64,000 nucleotides of DNA from a bacterium. GTDB lineage: Bacteria > 4484-113 > JAFGCY01. Every line of letters starts with the position of its first letter. Within the stretch, counting starts at the first letter, position 1. Positions 42,681-51,507 of the stretch are shown in pieces. The stretch lies in contig JAGRNT010000002.1 in the NCBI GenBank assembly GCA_020440605.1, positions 62,001 through 126,000 on the forward strand, in the 5' to 3' direction. The translations under genes were made by a program, and so were the position numbers. A model generated the notes under the pieces. It was not told where the DNA came from. It saw only the letters and a program-made list of their open reading frames with translations, and ran no database searches.

Positions 42681-43907
42681 CTAGAAGAATTCGCTCATGC
42701 GGGCCAGATCGCTGCGGGTCAGGTTGGAATCCGAGCTGCTGTCCGGCAGGTAGGCCGTGGCGGCGGGGTGCTGGCCGATGGTGACTTCCACATCGAACAG
42801 GTTGCCATTGCGCAGGATGCCGAAGATGAAGATGTCGTCACGCTGTGCGGTGGACACGAGCACTTCGAGCTGCTGCACGTTCTTGATGAGCTGGTAGGGC
42901 ACCTTGACGGTGTCCTCACCGGTGTTCGCATCCTGGTTGACAACGGTCACCGTCATCAGCCAGTCCATGCGACGCAGGCCGTACTCGGCTGCGGGACCCT
43001 CACGCCACACGCCGTTGATCAGGATACCGGTGTCCCAGTACTGGTCAGGCATGCCGAAGAACATCTTCAGGTCGTCGGACTGCGTGCGAAGTCCGGAAGT
43101 ACCCTGGGAGCCGGCGTAGGGCTGGATGCCCAGCCAGGGATGCCAGACCACGTCCTCGTCATTGGCGGGACGGGTGCTTTCGTGGTTGGAGATGATCTCG
43201 TCAGCCACGCGCTTCACGATCCAGCTCGGAGAGAAGAAGCTGATGCGCTGCAGGCTGCCGCCGCCGCCCTGGATGTCGTGGAAGCCGATGACTTCGCCGA
43301 GATCATTGAAGAGCGGGCAGCCCTCGTTGCCGATGTTGATCGGCACGTCGGCCTGGATCATGTTCGGGATCAGGATCTTGCGGCTGTTGCGGAAGGTACG
43401 GATCGCGGAAATGATGCCGCTGGTGACCGTACCGCCGTAACCGCCGGAGTAACCGATGGCCAGCACGGGCTCACCCTGCTCATAGGGGAGGCTGCCGATG
43501 TCAGAGTTGTAGAGCTCGCCGCGCATCTTGATGGGCTTCAGGTCGTGATCAGCATCGGGATTGATCTTGATCACGCCCACACCATACTGCAGGTCCGCAC
43601 CGATGAACTCAGCCTCGTACTCATGGCCGTCCTCGAAGCGCACGTTGATGTAGATCCCGTCATCGATGGAGTTGCTGTCCGTGAGGATGTAGCCGTTCTC
43701 CGTGTAGACGACGCCGGTGATCTGCCGTGTGAGCAGGCTCTGGGTCGAGATGTCGAAGGTCGCATAGTTGACCGCGAGCGAGTTGATGTCGATCGACACC
43801 ACGCTGTCGCGCACTTCGTCAACGACGTCAATCGCCTTGTAGTCCTGCGCGAGAGCCTGTCCCGCCAGCGACGCCGTAAGGATTACTGCCAAGCAAAAAG
43901 CCCGCAT
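42681..43907 (-). CDS. HtrA-like exported protein lacking the whole catalytic triad (pseudoprotease)
   Basis: 408 residues. Signal peptide MRAFCLAVILTASLAGQALA. The trypsin-like HtrA barrel is recognisable (TENGYILTDSNSIDD, ADLQYGVGVIKIN, QADVPINIGNEGCPLFNDLG, VIGFHDI), but the His, Asp and Ser positions are Asn79, Gly109 and Glu195 (GNEGCP for GNSGGP). A PDZ-like domain follows (GVWREGPAAEYGLRRMDWLM). It should fold and bind but not cut. ATG at 43907 has AGGAG at proper spacing; 17 further codons upstream are not needed. Last of four co-directional HtrA-like genes, 25 bp after its neighbour. Confidence 0.88.
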   Translation of the reverse strand: MRAFCLAVILTASLAGQALAQDYKAIDVVDEVRDSVVSIDINSLAVNYATFDISTQSLLTRQITGVVYTENGYILTDSNSIDDGIYINVRFEDGHEYEAEFIGADLQYGVGVIKINPDADHDLKPIKMRGELYNSDIGSLPYEQGEPVLAIGYSGGYGGTVTSGIISAIRTFRNSRKILIPNMIQADVPINIGNEGCPLFNDLGEVIGFHDIQGGGGSLQRISFFSPSWIVKRVADEIISNHESTRPANDEDVVWHPWLGIQPYAGSQGTSGLRTQSDDLKMFFGMPDQYWDTGILINGVWREGPAAEYGLRRMDWLMTVTVVNQDANTGEDTVKVPYQLIKNVQQLEVLVSTAQRDDIFIFGILRNGNLFDVEVTIGQHPAATAYLPDSSSDSNLTRSDLARMSEFF

Positions 43908-43932
43908 GCCATATCTCCTAAACCCTACCTGA

Positions 43933-45099
43933 TTAGACCGAAAACTCCGAGTCATAGGTCCGTTTCACTCCCACCTCAACGAAGATGGGGTCCTTGATGA
44001 TCTTGCCATCCCGCTTGATCACCAGTTCCATCTCGTTCCCGATCTCCTGTGAGAAGACATACAGGCGCAGCTTCTCGGGATCGGTGAACTTCTGTCCGTC
44101 AACACTGACGATGATATCACCCTTCCGCAGACCGGACCGGCTTGCCGGACTGTCACGGCGGATGTTGTAGATCTCGATGTATTCAGGGCGGTACTTCTCG
44201 GTGAACTCGGTGTACTCATCCACGCTCACCCAGTTCGGGAAGATGATATCCATCCCCGTCCAGGGCTTCTCAAACTTGCCCTTCTCCAGCAGCTGGAACA
44301 CGAAGTCCTTCGCCAGGTTGATCGGGATGGCGTGGTTCGAGTTCTGGGCCATCTGGAAGGACCCGCCCCAGAAGTTGATGCCGATCACTTCACCGTGACT
44401 GTTGAACAGCGGGCCGCCGGAGTTGCCGGGGTTGATCGGAGTGGATACCTTGAACGCGTAATCGAAATTGGTTCCGTACTGCTTTCCAAGATCAGCCTGA
44501 GCCTGACGGTTGATACCGAGCAGGAACTCAATCGGCCAGTCCCGACCGCTGACTTCACCTGTAGTGGCAGTCTGCATCAGCATGCCTGCCTCGTAGGGAT
44601 TGGAGCGGTCGGTGCCAACGGCGTCATTGAAGTCGCCGGGAGCTCCCATGGCAAGCCCGAGCTCGCCGATCTGCACGGAATCGCTGTCACCGAGTACCAC
44701 TGGAAAGACCGTGCGCTCGTTCATGGGTAGATCACGCTCATCCGGCAGGCCATAAATCTCCAGCAGGGCAATGTCAATGCCCGGCTCCGTTCCCAGCATA
44801 TGGGCCTTGTAGACGGCGCCGTCCCAGAACGTCACGGAGGAAACACTGGATGTCCCACTCACGTGGTGGTTGGTGATGGCATACCCGATGCCCGTGTCGT
44901 AATCGATTTCAAAGACGAAGCCGGATCCACCGCCCCAGCCGCCGATCGTCGGGCCGCCGAGTTCGATACCCTGCACCTTGATCACGCCCTTCTTGACCTG
45001 GTTGACGATGTCCTCGGTGGAGAGCACGTCAGCCTGCTGCGCAAATGCACAGGTGGCAAGAATGACCAGGATCACGATTGTCAGCAGGACTGTCCTCAT
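43933..45099 (-). CDS. HtrA-like (S1C) periplasmic serine protease, intact triad, PDZ
   Basis: 388 residues. Signal peptide MRTVLLTIVILVILATCAFA. Catalytic His79 (AITNHHVSG), Asp109 (GIDIALLEI) and Ser227 (PGNSGGPLFN) are all present. A PDZ domain at about 280-375 has RSGLRKGDIIVSVDGQKF. HtrA proteases degrade or refold damaged envelope proteins as trimers or larger cages. It is a tandem duplicate of the next upstream gene: long identical blocks and the same last ten residues KRTYDSEFSV. GGAG precedes the ATG; the longer frame upstream overlaps the neighbour and is not used. Confidence 0.94.
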   Translation of the reverse strand: MRTVLLTIVILVILATCAFAQQADVLSTEDIVNQVKKGVIKVQGIELGGPTIGGWGGGSGFVFEIDYDTGIGYAITNHHVSGTSSVSSVTFWDGAVYKAHMLGTEPGIDIALLEIYGLPDERDLPMNERTVFPVVLGDSDSVQIGELGLAMGAPGDFNDAVGTDRSNPYEAGMLMQTATTGEVSGRDWPIEFLLGINRQAQADLGKQYGTNFDYAFKVSTPINPGNSGGPLFNSHGEVIGINFWGGSFQMAQNSNHAIPINLAKDFVFQLLEKGKFEKPWTGMDIIFPNWVSVDEYTEFTEKYRPEYIEIYNIRRDSPASRSGLRKGDIIVSVDGQKFTDPEKLRLYVFSQEIGNEMELVIKRDGKIIKDPIFVEVGVKRTYDSEFSV

Positions 45100-45118
45100 G
45101 TTCGGCTCCAGACGGTTC

Positions 45119-46291
45119 TCAGACTGAGAACTCGGAATCGTATGTACGCTTGGGGCCGATCTCAAGGAAGATCGGCTCCTTGACCATGCGTCCATTGCGC
45201 TTGATCACGATCTCGATTTCGTTGCCGATGTCCTGACTGAAGATATACAGACGCAGCTTCTCAGGATCCTCGAAATTCTGGCCATCGACACCGACGATCA
45301 CATCGCCCTTGCGCAGGCCCGCACGCTCAGCCGGGCTGTCCTTGCGGACGCCATAGACCTCGACGTAATCCGGGCGGTACTTCTCAGCGAATTCAGTGTA
45401 CTCATCCGGACCGATCCAGCTCGGGAAGATGATGTCAACACCCATCCAGGGCTTCTCGAACTTGCCCTTCTCGAGGATCTGGAACACGAAGTCCTTCGCG
45501 AGGTTGATCGGGATTGCATGGTTCTGGTTCTGGCCAAGTGCCCAGGAACCACCATAGAAGTTGATGCCGATCACTTCACCCTTCTGGTTGAAGAGCGGAC
45601 CACCGGAGTTACCACCGTTGATGGCGGTGGCCATACGGAAGGCGTAATCGAAGTTGGTGCCGTACTGGGCGCCGAGCGAACCGCGGTTCTGGCGGTTGAT
45701 GCCCAGCAGGAACTCGATCGGCCAGTCACGGCCGGTGACCACACCCTGGGTGGCTGTGGTCAGCAGCAGGAAGGTCTCATAGGGATTGGAGCGGTCGATG
45801 TTCACGGCATCCTGGCCATCGCCGGGGTTGCCCATCGCCAGACCGAGCTCACCGATGCGCACTGAGTCACTGTCACCGAGCACCACGGGAACGATGGTCT
45901 TCTCATCCTCAGGAAGCTCACGCTCATCGGGGATGTCATAGATCTCGAGCAGACACACATCGATGCCGGGCTCGGTCGCCAGGTGGCGGGCCTTGTACAC
46001 GGCACCGTCCCAGAAGGTCACGGCACTGGCGCTGCTGTTACCGCTCACGTGATGGTTGGTGATGGCATAGGCGGTGTTGGTGTCGTAGTCGACCTCAAAC
46101 ACGAATCCGGAACCACCGCCCCAGCCACCGACGGTCGGTGCACCGAGCTCAATGCCCTGGACGCGGATAACGCCCTTCTTGACCTTGCGGATCACGTCCT
46201 CAATGCTCATGGACGAATCGTCCTGTGCATAAGCGCTGGCCATCATCGCCACAACCGCCATCACCGTCAATACGAATAGCTTCTTAATCAT
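45119..46291 (-). CDS. HtrA-like (S1C) periplasmic serine protease, intact triad, PDZ
   Basis: 390 residues. Signal peptide MIKKLFVLTVMAVVAMMASA. Triad His81 (AITNHHVSG), Asp111 (GIDVCLLEI), Ser229 (GGNSGGPLF). An insert-like segment (GDSDSVRIGELGLAMGNPGD, then NPYETFLLLTTATQGVVTGR) shared with its duplicate is longer than in DegP. PDZ domain with RAGLRKGDVIVGVDGQNF. Nineteen bp separate it from the downstream copy. It is the second of four exported HtrA-like genes read together. Confidence 0.94.
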   Translation of the reverse strand: MIKKLFVLTVMAVVAMMASAYAQDDSSMSIEDVIRKVKKGVIRVQGIELGAPTVGGWGGGSGFVFEVDYDTNTAYAITNHHVSGNSSASAVTFWDGAVYKARHLATEPGIDVCLLEIYDIPDERELPEDEKTIVPVVLGDSDSVRIGELGLAMGNPGDGQDAVNIDRSNPYETFLLLTTATQGVVTGRDWPIEFLLGINRQNRGSLGAQYGTNFDYAFRMATAINGGNSGGPLFNQKGEVIGINFYGGSWALGQNQNHAIPINLAKDFVFQILEKGKFEKPWMGVDIIFPSWIGPDEYTEFAEKYRPDYVEVYGVRKDSPAERAGLRKGDVIVGVDGQNFEDPEKLRLYIFSQDIGNEIEIVIKRNGRMVKEPIFLEIGPKRTYDSEFSV

Positions 46292-46351
46292 GCCCTGCTC
46301 CCTTGCTAGAGATCACTGCCAGCCATGGCTGGATGGGACAATGCCAGCTGC

Positions 46352-47524
46352 TTAACCGTGGGGGTTGCTGCTGGAACCACCGCCGTCCTCGTCATCCGAG
46401 TCGTCGCTGGTGTCCTCGACAATCTGCACCTGTGCAACCTTCTTCTCCCACTCTCCGCTCATGGCGTTCCTGCGCAGGAAGCGCACGATCACGAGCTGGC
46501 CGGGGACGAATTCGCGGCGGGCACGGGTGTAGTTGTAATGGAACTCGATGAAGTTGTCGTCAATCTGGTAGATGATGTCACCGGCCATCAGACCGCCGAT
46601 CTCAGCCGGGGAGTTGGCATCCACGAAGGAGACCCACTCACCGTACTCGAGGGGCTCAGCCGTGCCGTTGCCATCCATGTCAAATTCCCAGGGCACATAG
46701 CCGGCCTTCTGCAGGCCGGGGCTGACGAACTGGGACTCCACACCCCAGAGAGTGTCGACGGCATCGCCGCTGATGATGCGGTCCGCCATGAACACGATCT
46801 CGTTGATCGGCACGCCGAGGTTCAGGCCGTGGGCCGTCACCGACTTGTCAACCATGCCGATCACCTTGCCGTCCACATCCACGATCGGCGCGCCGTAGAA
46901 GGTGTGCTCCCAGGCGGCGTCAAACTGGATGAACTCGTTCGTGGGCTGGTCACCCTCAGCGCTGGGGATCTCCTTGCGGATGGCGCTGATGATGCCTGAC
47001 GTAGCAAAGGTGTCATGGTTGTTGTTCGACTTGCCGACGATCGCCATCGGCTGCCCGAGCTGCATCTTCTCGCTGTCGCCCACCTGGACGCCGAGCGGCT
47101 TGAAATCCGGACCCCAGTCAACCTTGAGCACCGCGAGCTTGTAGGCCTCGCTCTCACCGACGATCTCAGCCTTGAAGCTGCGGCCGTCGTTGAGGATCAC
47201 CCGCACGAATTCAGCATCCTGCGTGATGAAGGTGTTCGTGATGACGTACTCCGGATCCTTGTAGATGAAGCCGGAACCGAACAGACCATAGAGCGGGCGC
47301 GCTCCACGGGTGTACGACCAGTAGGCGTACTCGCTGTCAAGGGTAGGCTCCTCGAAGCGGGTCTCCACCGCGACGACGGAAGGAGTCACGATCGCCGTGG
47401 CGGCGTGAACCTTGTCCTCGTAACGGTAGCTTTCATTGGTCTGAGCACTGGCCAGAACCGGCAGGCAGACCGACACGGTTGCTGCCAGCAGCCCCGTGAC
47501 AAACCCATTGCAGTAGACTTTCAT
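46352..47524 (-). CDS. HtrA-like exported protein lacking the whole catalytic triad (pseudoprotease)
   Basis: 390 residues. Signal peptide ending ASA near residue 27. The HtrA fold is visible in VTPSVVAVETRFEE, GSGFIYKDPEYVITNTFITQ, EAYKLAVLKVDWG and QFDAAWEHTFYGAPIVDVDG, but His becomes Phe99, Asp becomes Lys129 and Ser becomes Tyr210. A PDZ-like region (DANSPAEIGGLMAGDIIYQI) follows, then an acidic Ser/Asp/Gly tail. The scaffold is kept while the active site is lost differently from the other pseudoprotease. GGAGG precedes the ATG, 22 bp after proS. First of the four-gene HtrA-like set. Confidence 0.88.
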   Translation of the reverse strand: MKVYCNGFVTGLLAATVSVCLPVLASAQTNESYRYEDKVHAATAIVTPSVVAVETRFEEPTLDSEYAYWSYTRGARPLYGLFGSGFIYKDPEYVITNTFITQDAEFVRVILNDGRSFKAEIVGESEAYKLAVLKVDWGPDFKPLGVQVGDSEKMQLGQPMAIVGKSNNNHDTFATSGIISAIRKEIPSAEGDQPTNEFIQFDAAWEHTFYGAPIVDVDGKVIGMVDKSVTAHGLNLGVPINEIVFMADRIISGDAVDTLWGVESQFVSPGLQKAGYVPWEFDMDGNGTAEPLEYGEWVSFVDANSPAEIGGLMAGDIIYQIDDNFIEFHYNYTRARREFVPGQLVIVRFLRRNAMSGEWEKKVAQVQIVEDTSDDSDDEDGGGSSSNPHG

Positions 47525-47546
47525 CTACCAACCTCCTTGATGTTCA

Positions 47547-49046
47547 TTAGTATGAACTGGCGAAGTACGCCATAAACTGCGCATCGTCCCCCGAAAACAG
47601 GCATTTTACACCATTATCGGGTTTTTGCGGGGCCATCACTCGCGTGGTGGCACTGGTTTCTTCCTTGACGCGGGCCTCGGTTGAGGCCTTGCCGTCCCAG
47701 GGTGCCAGGACGAATCCACGGCCGCTTGAGATCACTTCCCTGAACTCCTCATAGGAACTGACCTGGAAGATGCGCGCTTCGACGTCACTGCGGCTGCGTG
47801 CATGCAGCCTGGACTGGAAGGCATCAAGTTCCGAAGCTATAGACACGCCATCCAGGGCACCCGTTTCATAATTGACTTCAACTTTGCGCTTTTCACCACT
47901 GAGGCGATCGACGAGGATGGCCACACCCTCCTCGATGTCCCTGGGACCGACTTCCATGCGGAAGGGTACGCCACGCATCTCCCAGTCCGCGAACTTGAAG
48001 CCCGGGCGGAATCCTTCCCGGTCATCCACCTTGACGCCCAGTGCCTCACCGTTGTACATGACCTTGCGCAGGCCGGCCGCCAGTGCTTGGCAGGCTCCTG
48101 TCACGGCTTCAACGTTGTCCCCGCGAGTGATCGGCACGATCGCGAAGTGGATCGGAGCCACCTTCGGGGGCAGGATCAGACCCTTGTCATCACCGTGCAC
48201 CATCAGCATGCCACCCATGATGCGGTGGCTGACGCCCCAGCTCGTGGTCCAGGCGAACTGTTCGGTGTTGTCCTCTGCCAGGAACTTGACGTCGTAGGCC
48301 TTTGCAAAATTCTGTCCGAGGAAATGGCTGGTGCCGCTCTGCAGGGCCTTGCCGTCAGGCATCATGGCCTCAATACCCCAGGTCTCCACGGCTCCGGCGA
48401 ACTTCTCACTGTCACTCTTTATGCCGTGCAGGACATGCATGCCAAGGTCATCCCCGGCGAACTGGCTGTACTGCTCCAGCATGCGCGCGGTTTCCTCGCG
48501 GGCTTCCTGCTCATTCGCATGTGCGGTATGGCCTTCCTGCCAGAGGAATTCCAGGGTGCGCAGGAAGGGGCGCGTAGCCTTCTCCCAGCGCACGACATTG
48601 GCCCACTGGTTGTGCAGATAAGGCAGATCGCGATAACTCTGCAGCCACTTGGCCCACATCACACCGATGATCACCTCACTCGTGGGCCGGATCGCCAGAG
48701 GTTCATCCAGGTCCTTGCCTCCGCCCTTGGTGACCCAGGCCACCTCGGGGGCAAAGCCCTCCACATGCTCGGCCTCGCGGTCCAGCAGGCTCTTCGGAAT
48801 GAACATGGGGTAATAGGTGTTCTCATGCCCGGTGGCAATGATGCGGTCGTTGAGCAGCTTCTTGAGCTTCTCCCAGATGGCGAAGCCGTACGGTCGATAC
48901 ACCTGGCAGCCGCGGACCGGGGAATAGTCCGCGAGCTCAGCCTGGAGAATGACGTCCGTATACCACTGTGACGCATTCTCGCTGCGGGGTGTAATGAACC
49001 GTTTGTCGTCGTTCTTCGCCAACTCAATATCCTTATATGATCCCAT
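47547..49046 (-). CDS. proS: Prolyl-tRNA synthetase, archaeal/eukaryotic-type (ProS type 3)
   Basis: 499 residues. Charges tRNA-Pro. Class II motifs: motif 2 region ANVVRWEKATRPFLRTLEFL followed by WQEGHTAHA, and motif 3 within MVHGDDKGLILPPKVAP. It lacks the bacterial editing insertion between motifs 2 and 3 and ends in the short zinc-like C-terminal domain with terminal tyrosine (AQFMAYFASSY), both typical of the archaeal/eukaryotic form found in some bacteria. A TATAAT lies 22 bases before the ATG. It directly precedes the HtrA-like operon. Confidence 0.97.
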   Translation of the reverse strand: MGSYKDIELAKNDDKRFITPRSENASQWYTDVILQAELADYSPVRGCQVYRPYGFAIWEKLKKLLNDRIIATGHENTYYPMFIPKSLLDREAEHVEGFAPEVAWVTKGGGKDLDEPLAIRPTSEVIIGVMWAKWLQSYRDLPYLHNQWANVVRWEKATRPFLRTLEFLWQEGHTAHANEQEAREETARMLEQYSQFAGDDLGMHVLHGIKSDSEKFAGAVETWGIEAMMPDGKALQSGTSHFLGQNFAKAYDVKFLAEDNTEQFAWTTSWGVSHRIMGGMLMVHGDDKGLILPPKVAPIHFAIVPITRGDNVEAVTGACQALAAGLRKVMYNGEALGVKVDDREGFRPGFKFADWEMRGVPFRMEVGPRDIEEGVAILVDRLSGEKRKVEVNYETGALDGVSIASELDAFQSRLHARSRSDVEARIFQVSSYEEFREVISSGRGFVLAPWDGKASTEARVKEETSATTRVMAPQKPDNGVKCLFSGDDAQFMAYFASSY

Positions 49047-49068
49047 CGTGGGGAGGTTTGCCGCGGGG

Positions 49069-49074
49069 ATTATA
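49069..49074 (-). promoter_or_regulatory. -10 box TATAAT for proS
   Basis: Perfect minus-strand TATAAT 22 bases before the proS ATG. No obvious -35. Confidence 0.5.
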
Positions 49075-49117
49075 GCTCAGCGCAAGCTGTGGCGCAGTGG
49101 CCAGCAATCCGGCTCAA
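49075..49117. repeat. Degenerate GCAA-loop hairpin pair
   Basis: CAGC-GCAA-GCTG (around 49078-49089) and GGCCA-GCAA-TCCGG (around 49099-49112), 22 bases apart, resemble decayed units of the 27127 array, without the GGAGG lead. Confidence 0.35.
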
Positions 49118-49192
49118 CCCTCCCGAGCCCACTTAGTTTATCAACAAACTATCAACAGGACATTTTAGTTATCCCGTCTGCAGGCCCGGCTG

Positions 49193-50398
49193 TCAAGCAG
49201 CAGTTCCGCTGAATCCTTCACAGACCTCGCGGATAGCGGAAATGCAATGCTCAACCTCAGCCTGCGTCGTGAAGAAGCCGACGCTCAGCCGGACAGTTCC
49301 ACCCTTCTCCAGGGTGCCATAGTGGGCATGAGCGCTCGGGGCACAGTGCAGTCCCGGACGCGTGCTGATTCCGAACTCCGTGGACAGCACTTCCGAAAAG
49401 ACGATCGGGTCAACCCCGTCGACCGTGAAACTGACAACCCAGCCGCGATCAGGGCCAGCCTGCGGACCGATCAACGTCAGCCCGGGTATACCCTCCAGCC
49501 CTGATATCAATGAGGCAGTGAGTTCCAGGCAGACTCTTGTTATCTCCGGCATGCCGGTCTGTTCGAACCAGTCCATTGCTGCATCGAGAGCGACAATGCC
49601 GGCGACGTTGGGGGTGCCGGATTCATAGCGATGCGGTCGTTCCTCGGGTTGGAAGAGCAATTCACTGCGATGACCCGTGCCTCCGATGCGCCAGGGTTCG
49701 ATCTCACGACTGCGGCTTAGATACAGAATCCCCATGCCGGGCAGACTCATCATGGCCTTGTGGGCAGGCAGGGCCATGGCAGTGCATTGCAGCCTGGCAA
49801 CATCAATGGGATGTGAACCGGCTACCTGGCTGGCATCCAGCAGATAGTCAATGCCGGCATCAGCCGCGATGGCACCGATTTCGGCAGCGGGCTGCATCAC
49901 TCCGCTGACGTTGCTGATCCAGTTGATGATGATGCAGCCGGTATCCGGACGAAGCATTCCCTGAATGGCAGCCGGATCGACCAGTCCGAAATGATCAGCG
50001 GGCAGAACATCGAATTCAAGCTGGCCCTTTTTGCGGCGATGATGGAGCTGGCGCATCACGGAATGATGCTCAAGCGGACTGACAAGCACATGCGAGCCGT
50101 CCTCCACAAGCCCATTGAGGGCGAGGTTCAGGCTGTCGGTGGAACTGTAGGTGTAGATGATTTCCTCGGGAGCATCTGCGCCGAAGAACCCGGCCAGGCG
50201 AGCGCGGCAGCGGCGCAGAACGTCGTCAGCCCGGAAGGTAGCCCGGTGGGTGCTGCGGGCCACGGTCAGCGACTGGTCCAGACAGGCCCGCACGGCCTCC
50301 ACCACCTGCGGGGGCTTGGGGTAACTCGTGGCCGCGTTGTCAAAATACACCGGGGCGGCCCCGCCCTGCTCCATCTCTTTCCCTTCCTGAACCATCAC
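49193..50398 (-). CDS. Cysteine desulfurase-like PLP enzyme (class V, SufS/NifS type)
   Basis: 401 residues. Takes sulfur from cysteine for Fe-S clusters or tRNA thiolation. N-terminus VYFDNAATSYPKPPQVVEA is the family hallmark. PLP contacts are LEHHSVMRQL, LLDASQVAGSHPID and LPAHKAMMSLPGMGILYL (PLP Lys). The catalytic Cys is in ISTRPGLHCAPSAHAHYGT. This short-loop form with the substituted 'HK' motif is seen in uncharacterised class V members, so desulfurase activity is probable, not certain. Start: GTG at 50398 with GATACT five bases upstream, or the next ATG. Confidence 0.9.
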   Translation of the reverse strand: MMVQEGKEMEQGGAAPVYFDNAATSYPKPPQVVEAVRACLDQSLTVARSTHRATFRADDVLRRCRARLAGFFGADAPEEIIYTYSSTDSLNLALNGLVEDGSHVLVSPLEHHSVMRQLHHRRKKGQLEFDVLPADHFGLVDPAAIQGMLRPDTGCIIINWISNVSGVMQPAAEIGAIAADAGIDYLLDASQVAGSHPIDVARLQCTAMALPAHKAMMSLPGMGILYLSRSREIEPWRIGGTGHRSELLFQPEERPHRYESGTPNVAGIVALDAAMDWFEQTGMPEITRVCLELTASLISGLEGIPGLTLIGPQAGPDRGWVVSFTVDGVDPIVFSEVLSTEFGISTRPGLHCAPSAHAHYGTLEKGGTVRLSVGFFTTQAEVEHCISAIREVCEGFSGTAA

Positions 50399-50409
50399 TA
50401 CCTAGTATC
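50399..50409 (-). promoter_or_regulatory. Leaderless-type -10 box (GATACT, 5 nt before GTG)
   Basis: Minus strand GATACT (50404-50409), five bases, GTG at 50398, immediately followed by ATG. Confidence 0.45.
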
Positions 50410-50442
50410 CCATCCCGCGTCAGGCAAACACCTGAAATGGAA

Positions 50443-50472
50443 ACGCCGCGGGGCCAGGAGCTCCCGCGGCGT
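50443..50472 (-). terminator. GC-rich hairpin terminator after the SpsF-like gene
   Basis: Perfect 10-bp stem ACGCCGCGGG/CCCGCGGCGT with a ten-base loop, followed on the minus strand by TTCCATTTC. The T-tract is weak. Confidence 0.6.
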
Positions 50473-50497
50473 CAGCCGTTCTATCTCGTGTCTGTGC

Positions 50498-51226
50498 TTA
50501 ACCAGCTGCCAGCGAGACCTGCTGACGGGCTGCAAGCTGCAGCTCGGAATCACCTTCCAGCAGCTTGAAGACGTCCTTCAGGTCCACGATGGCCGAGCCA
50601 TCATAGAGGTGGTCGTAGATGCTGCCAAGCACCTTGTAGTCCTCCGCAGTGTCGAGCGTCAGACGGTAGTTGGCGTTGGCAAGATGCGCAGGCGGATCCA
50701 GGCGGCGCATCACGAACGGACCGGGATTGCGGCGCAGGTAGAGCGTGACATGCTCGCGGTGATCCGGATGCTTGGCGAGGAAGTCCAGCTTCTCAAGGGT
50801 CTTCAGCGTGAAGGCCTCCGTGGTCAGACCGGTGGACATGCCCTCGGTGATCACATAGTCCAGCTCCGGCTCGGACTGCAGCAGTCCGACCTGCTGGTCG
50901 ATCACCTCGGTGGCAACCAGCGGGTTGTCGCCCGTGGCGCGCACGATGATGTCGGCCTTGGTCTCGTATGCGGCCTGGATGTAGCGGGCAAGAACATCGG
51001 AGGCGTGACCACGGACAACGGTCACATCCATGCCGGCCAGGGCATCAGCCAGGCTGTCCTCCTTGTGTTCAGAGGGGATCGCCACGCAGACCTCGTCAAT
51101 CTCACTCGCGGCCTTGAGCCTGTCGATGATGTGGGAGATGACCGGTTTGCCCTTGAGTTCGGCCATTACCTTGCCCGGGAACCGGGAGCTGTCAAGACGA
51201 GCCTGCAGAATAGCTACTCTTTTCAT
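50498..51226 (-). CDS. SpsF-like cytidylyltransferase/glycosyltransferase family protein
   Basis: 242 residues. The nucleotide-sugar binding start VAILQARLDSSRFPGKVMAE is diagnostic for the SpsF family, which resembles CMP-KDO synthetases and acts in spore-coat, flagellar or capsule glycan synthesis. DEVCVAIPSEHKEDSLADAL, RGHASDVLARYIQAA and IIVRATGDNPLVATEVID carry the metal/nucleotide aspartates. Here it may modify surface glycan or flagellin; that is inference. GGAGG lies upstream of ATG. Its leader contains a GCACGGG/CCCGTGC hairpin (51293-51315). Confidence 0.88.
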   Translation of the reverse strand: MKRVAILQARLDSSRFPGKVMAELKGKPVISHIIDRLKAASEIDEVCVAIPSEHKEDSLADALAGMDVTVVRGHASDVLARYIQAAYETKADIIVRATGDNPLVATEVIDQQVGLLQSEPELDYVITEGMSTGLTTEAFTLKTLEKLDFLAKHPDHREHVTLYLRRNPGPFVMRRLDPPAHLANANYRLTLDTAEDYKVLGSIYDHLYDGSAIVDLKDVFKLLEGDSELQLAARQQVSLAAG

Positions 51227-51292
51227 GTGCAGTATGCCTCCAAGGGGATTGATTTGGTTCGGGGAAGAAAGGAGAAAGTTGGAATGTCAGAA

Positions 51293-51315
51293 GCACGGGA
51301 AGAAGTGTCCCGTGC
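51293..51315. repeat. 7-bp hairpin in the divergent leader
   Basis: GCACGGG (51293-51299) pairs with CCCGTGC (51309-51315). It lies about 70 bp upstream of the SpsF-like gene in the divergent region and may be part of its leader or an operator. Confidence 0.4.
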
Positions 51316-51438
51316 CATAGCTTCGGTTTGTGTATCACCAACCAACATCCACAGTATACAGGTTTATCAGGCGAATAACAATCAAGCCACACATTTCCCC
51401 GACATGATGACCAACTGCATTCCTGAGTTAGAGAAAGG

Positions 51439-51444
51439 TATAAT
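51439..51444 (+). promoter_or_regulatory. -10 box TATAAT for the first FnIII/PKD lipoprotein
   Basis: Perfect TATAAT, 63 bases before the ATG at 51508. The leader holds a TGCGGCC/GGCCGCA hairpin (about 51450-51478). Confidence 0.5.
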
Positions 51445-51507
51445 CGCGGTGCGGCCGGATATGACTCTGCGGCCGCATGGCTAGCCCGGCCCTGAGGTTC
51501 AAGAGGA

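Noticed and set aside
47802-51484. Long plus-strand frames opposite proS and the cysteine desulfurase/SpsF genes
   Set aside because: Shadows; no signal, motif or ribosome site, and both opposite strands are clear enzymes.
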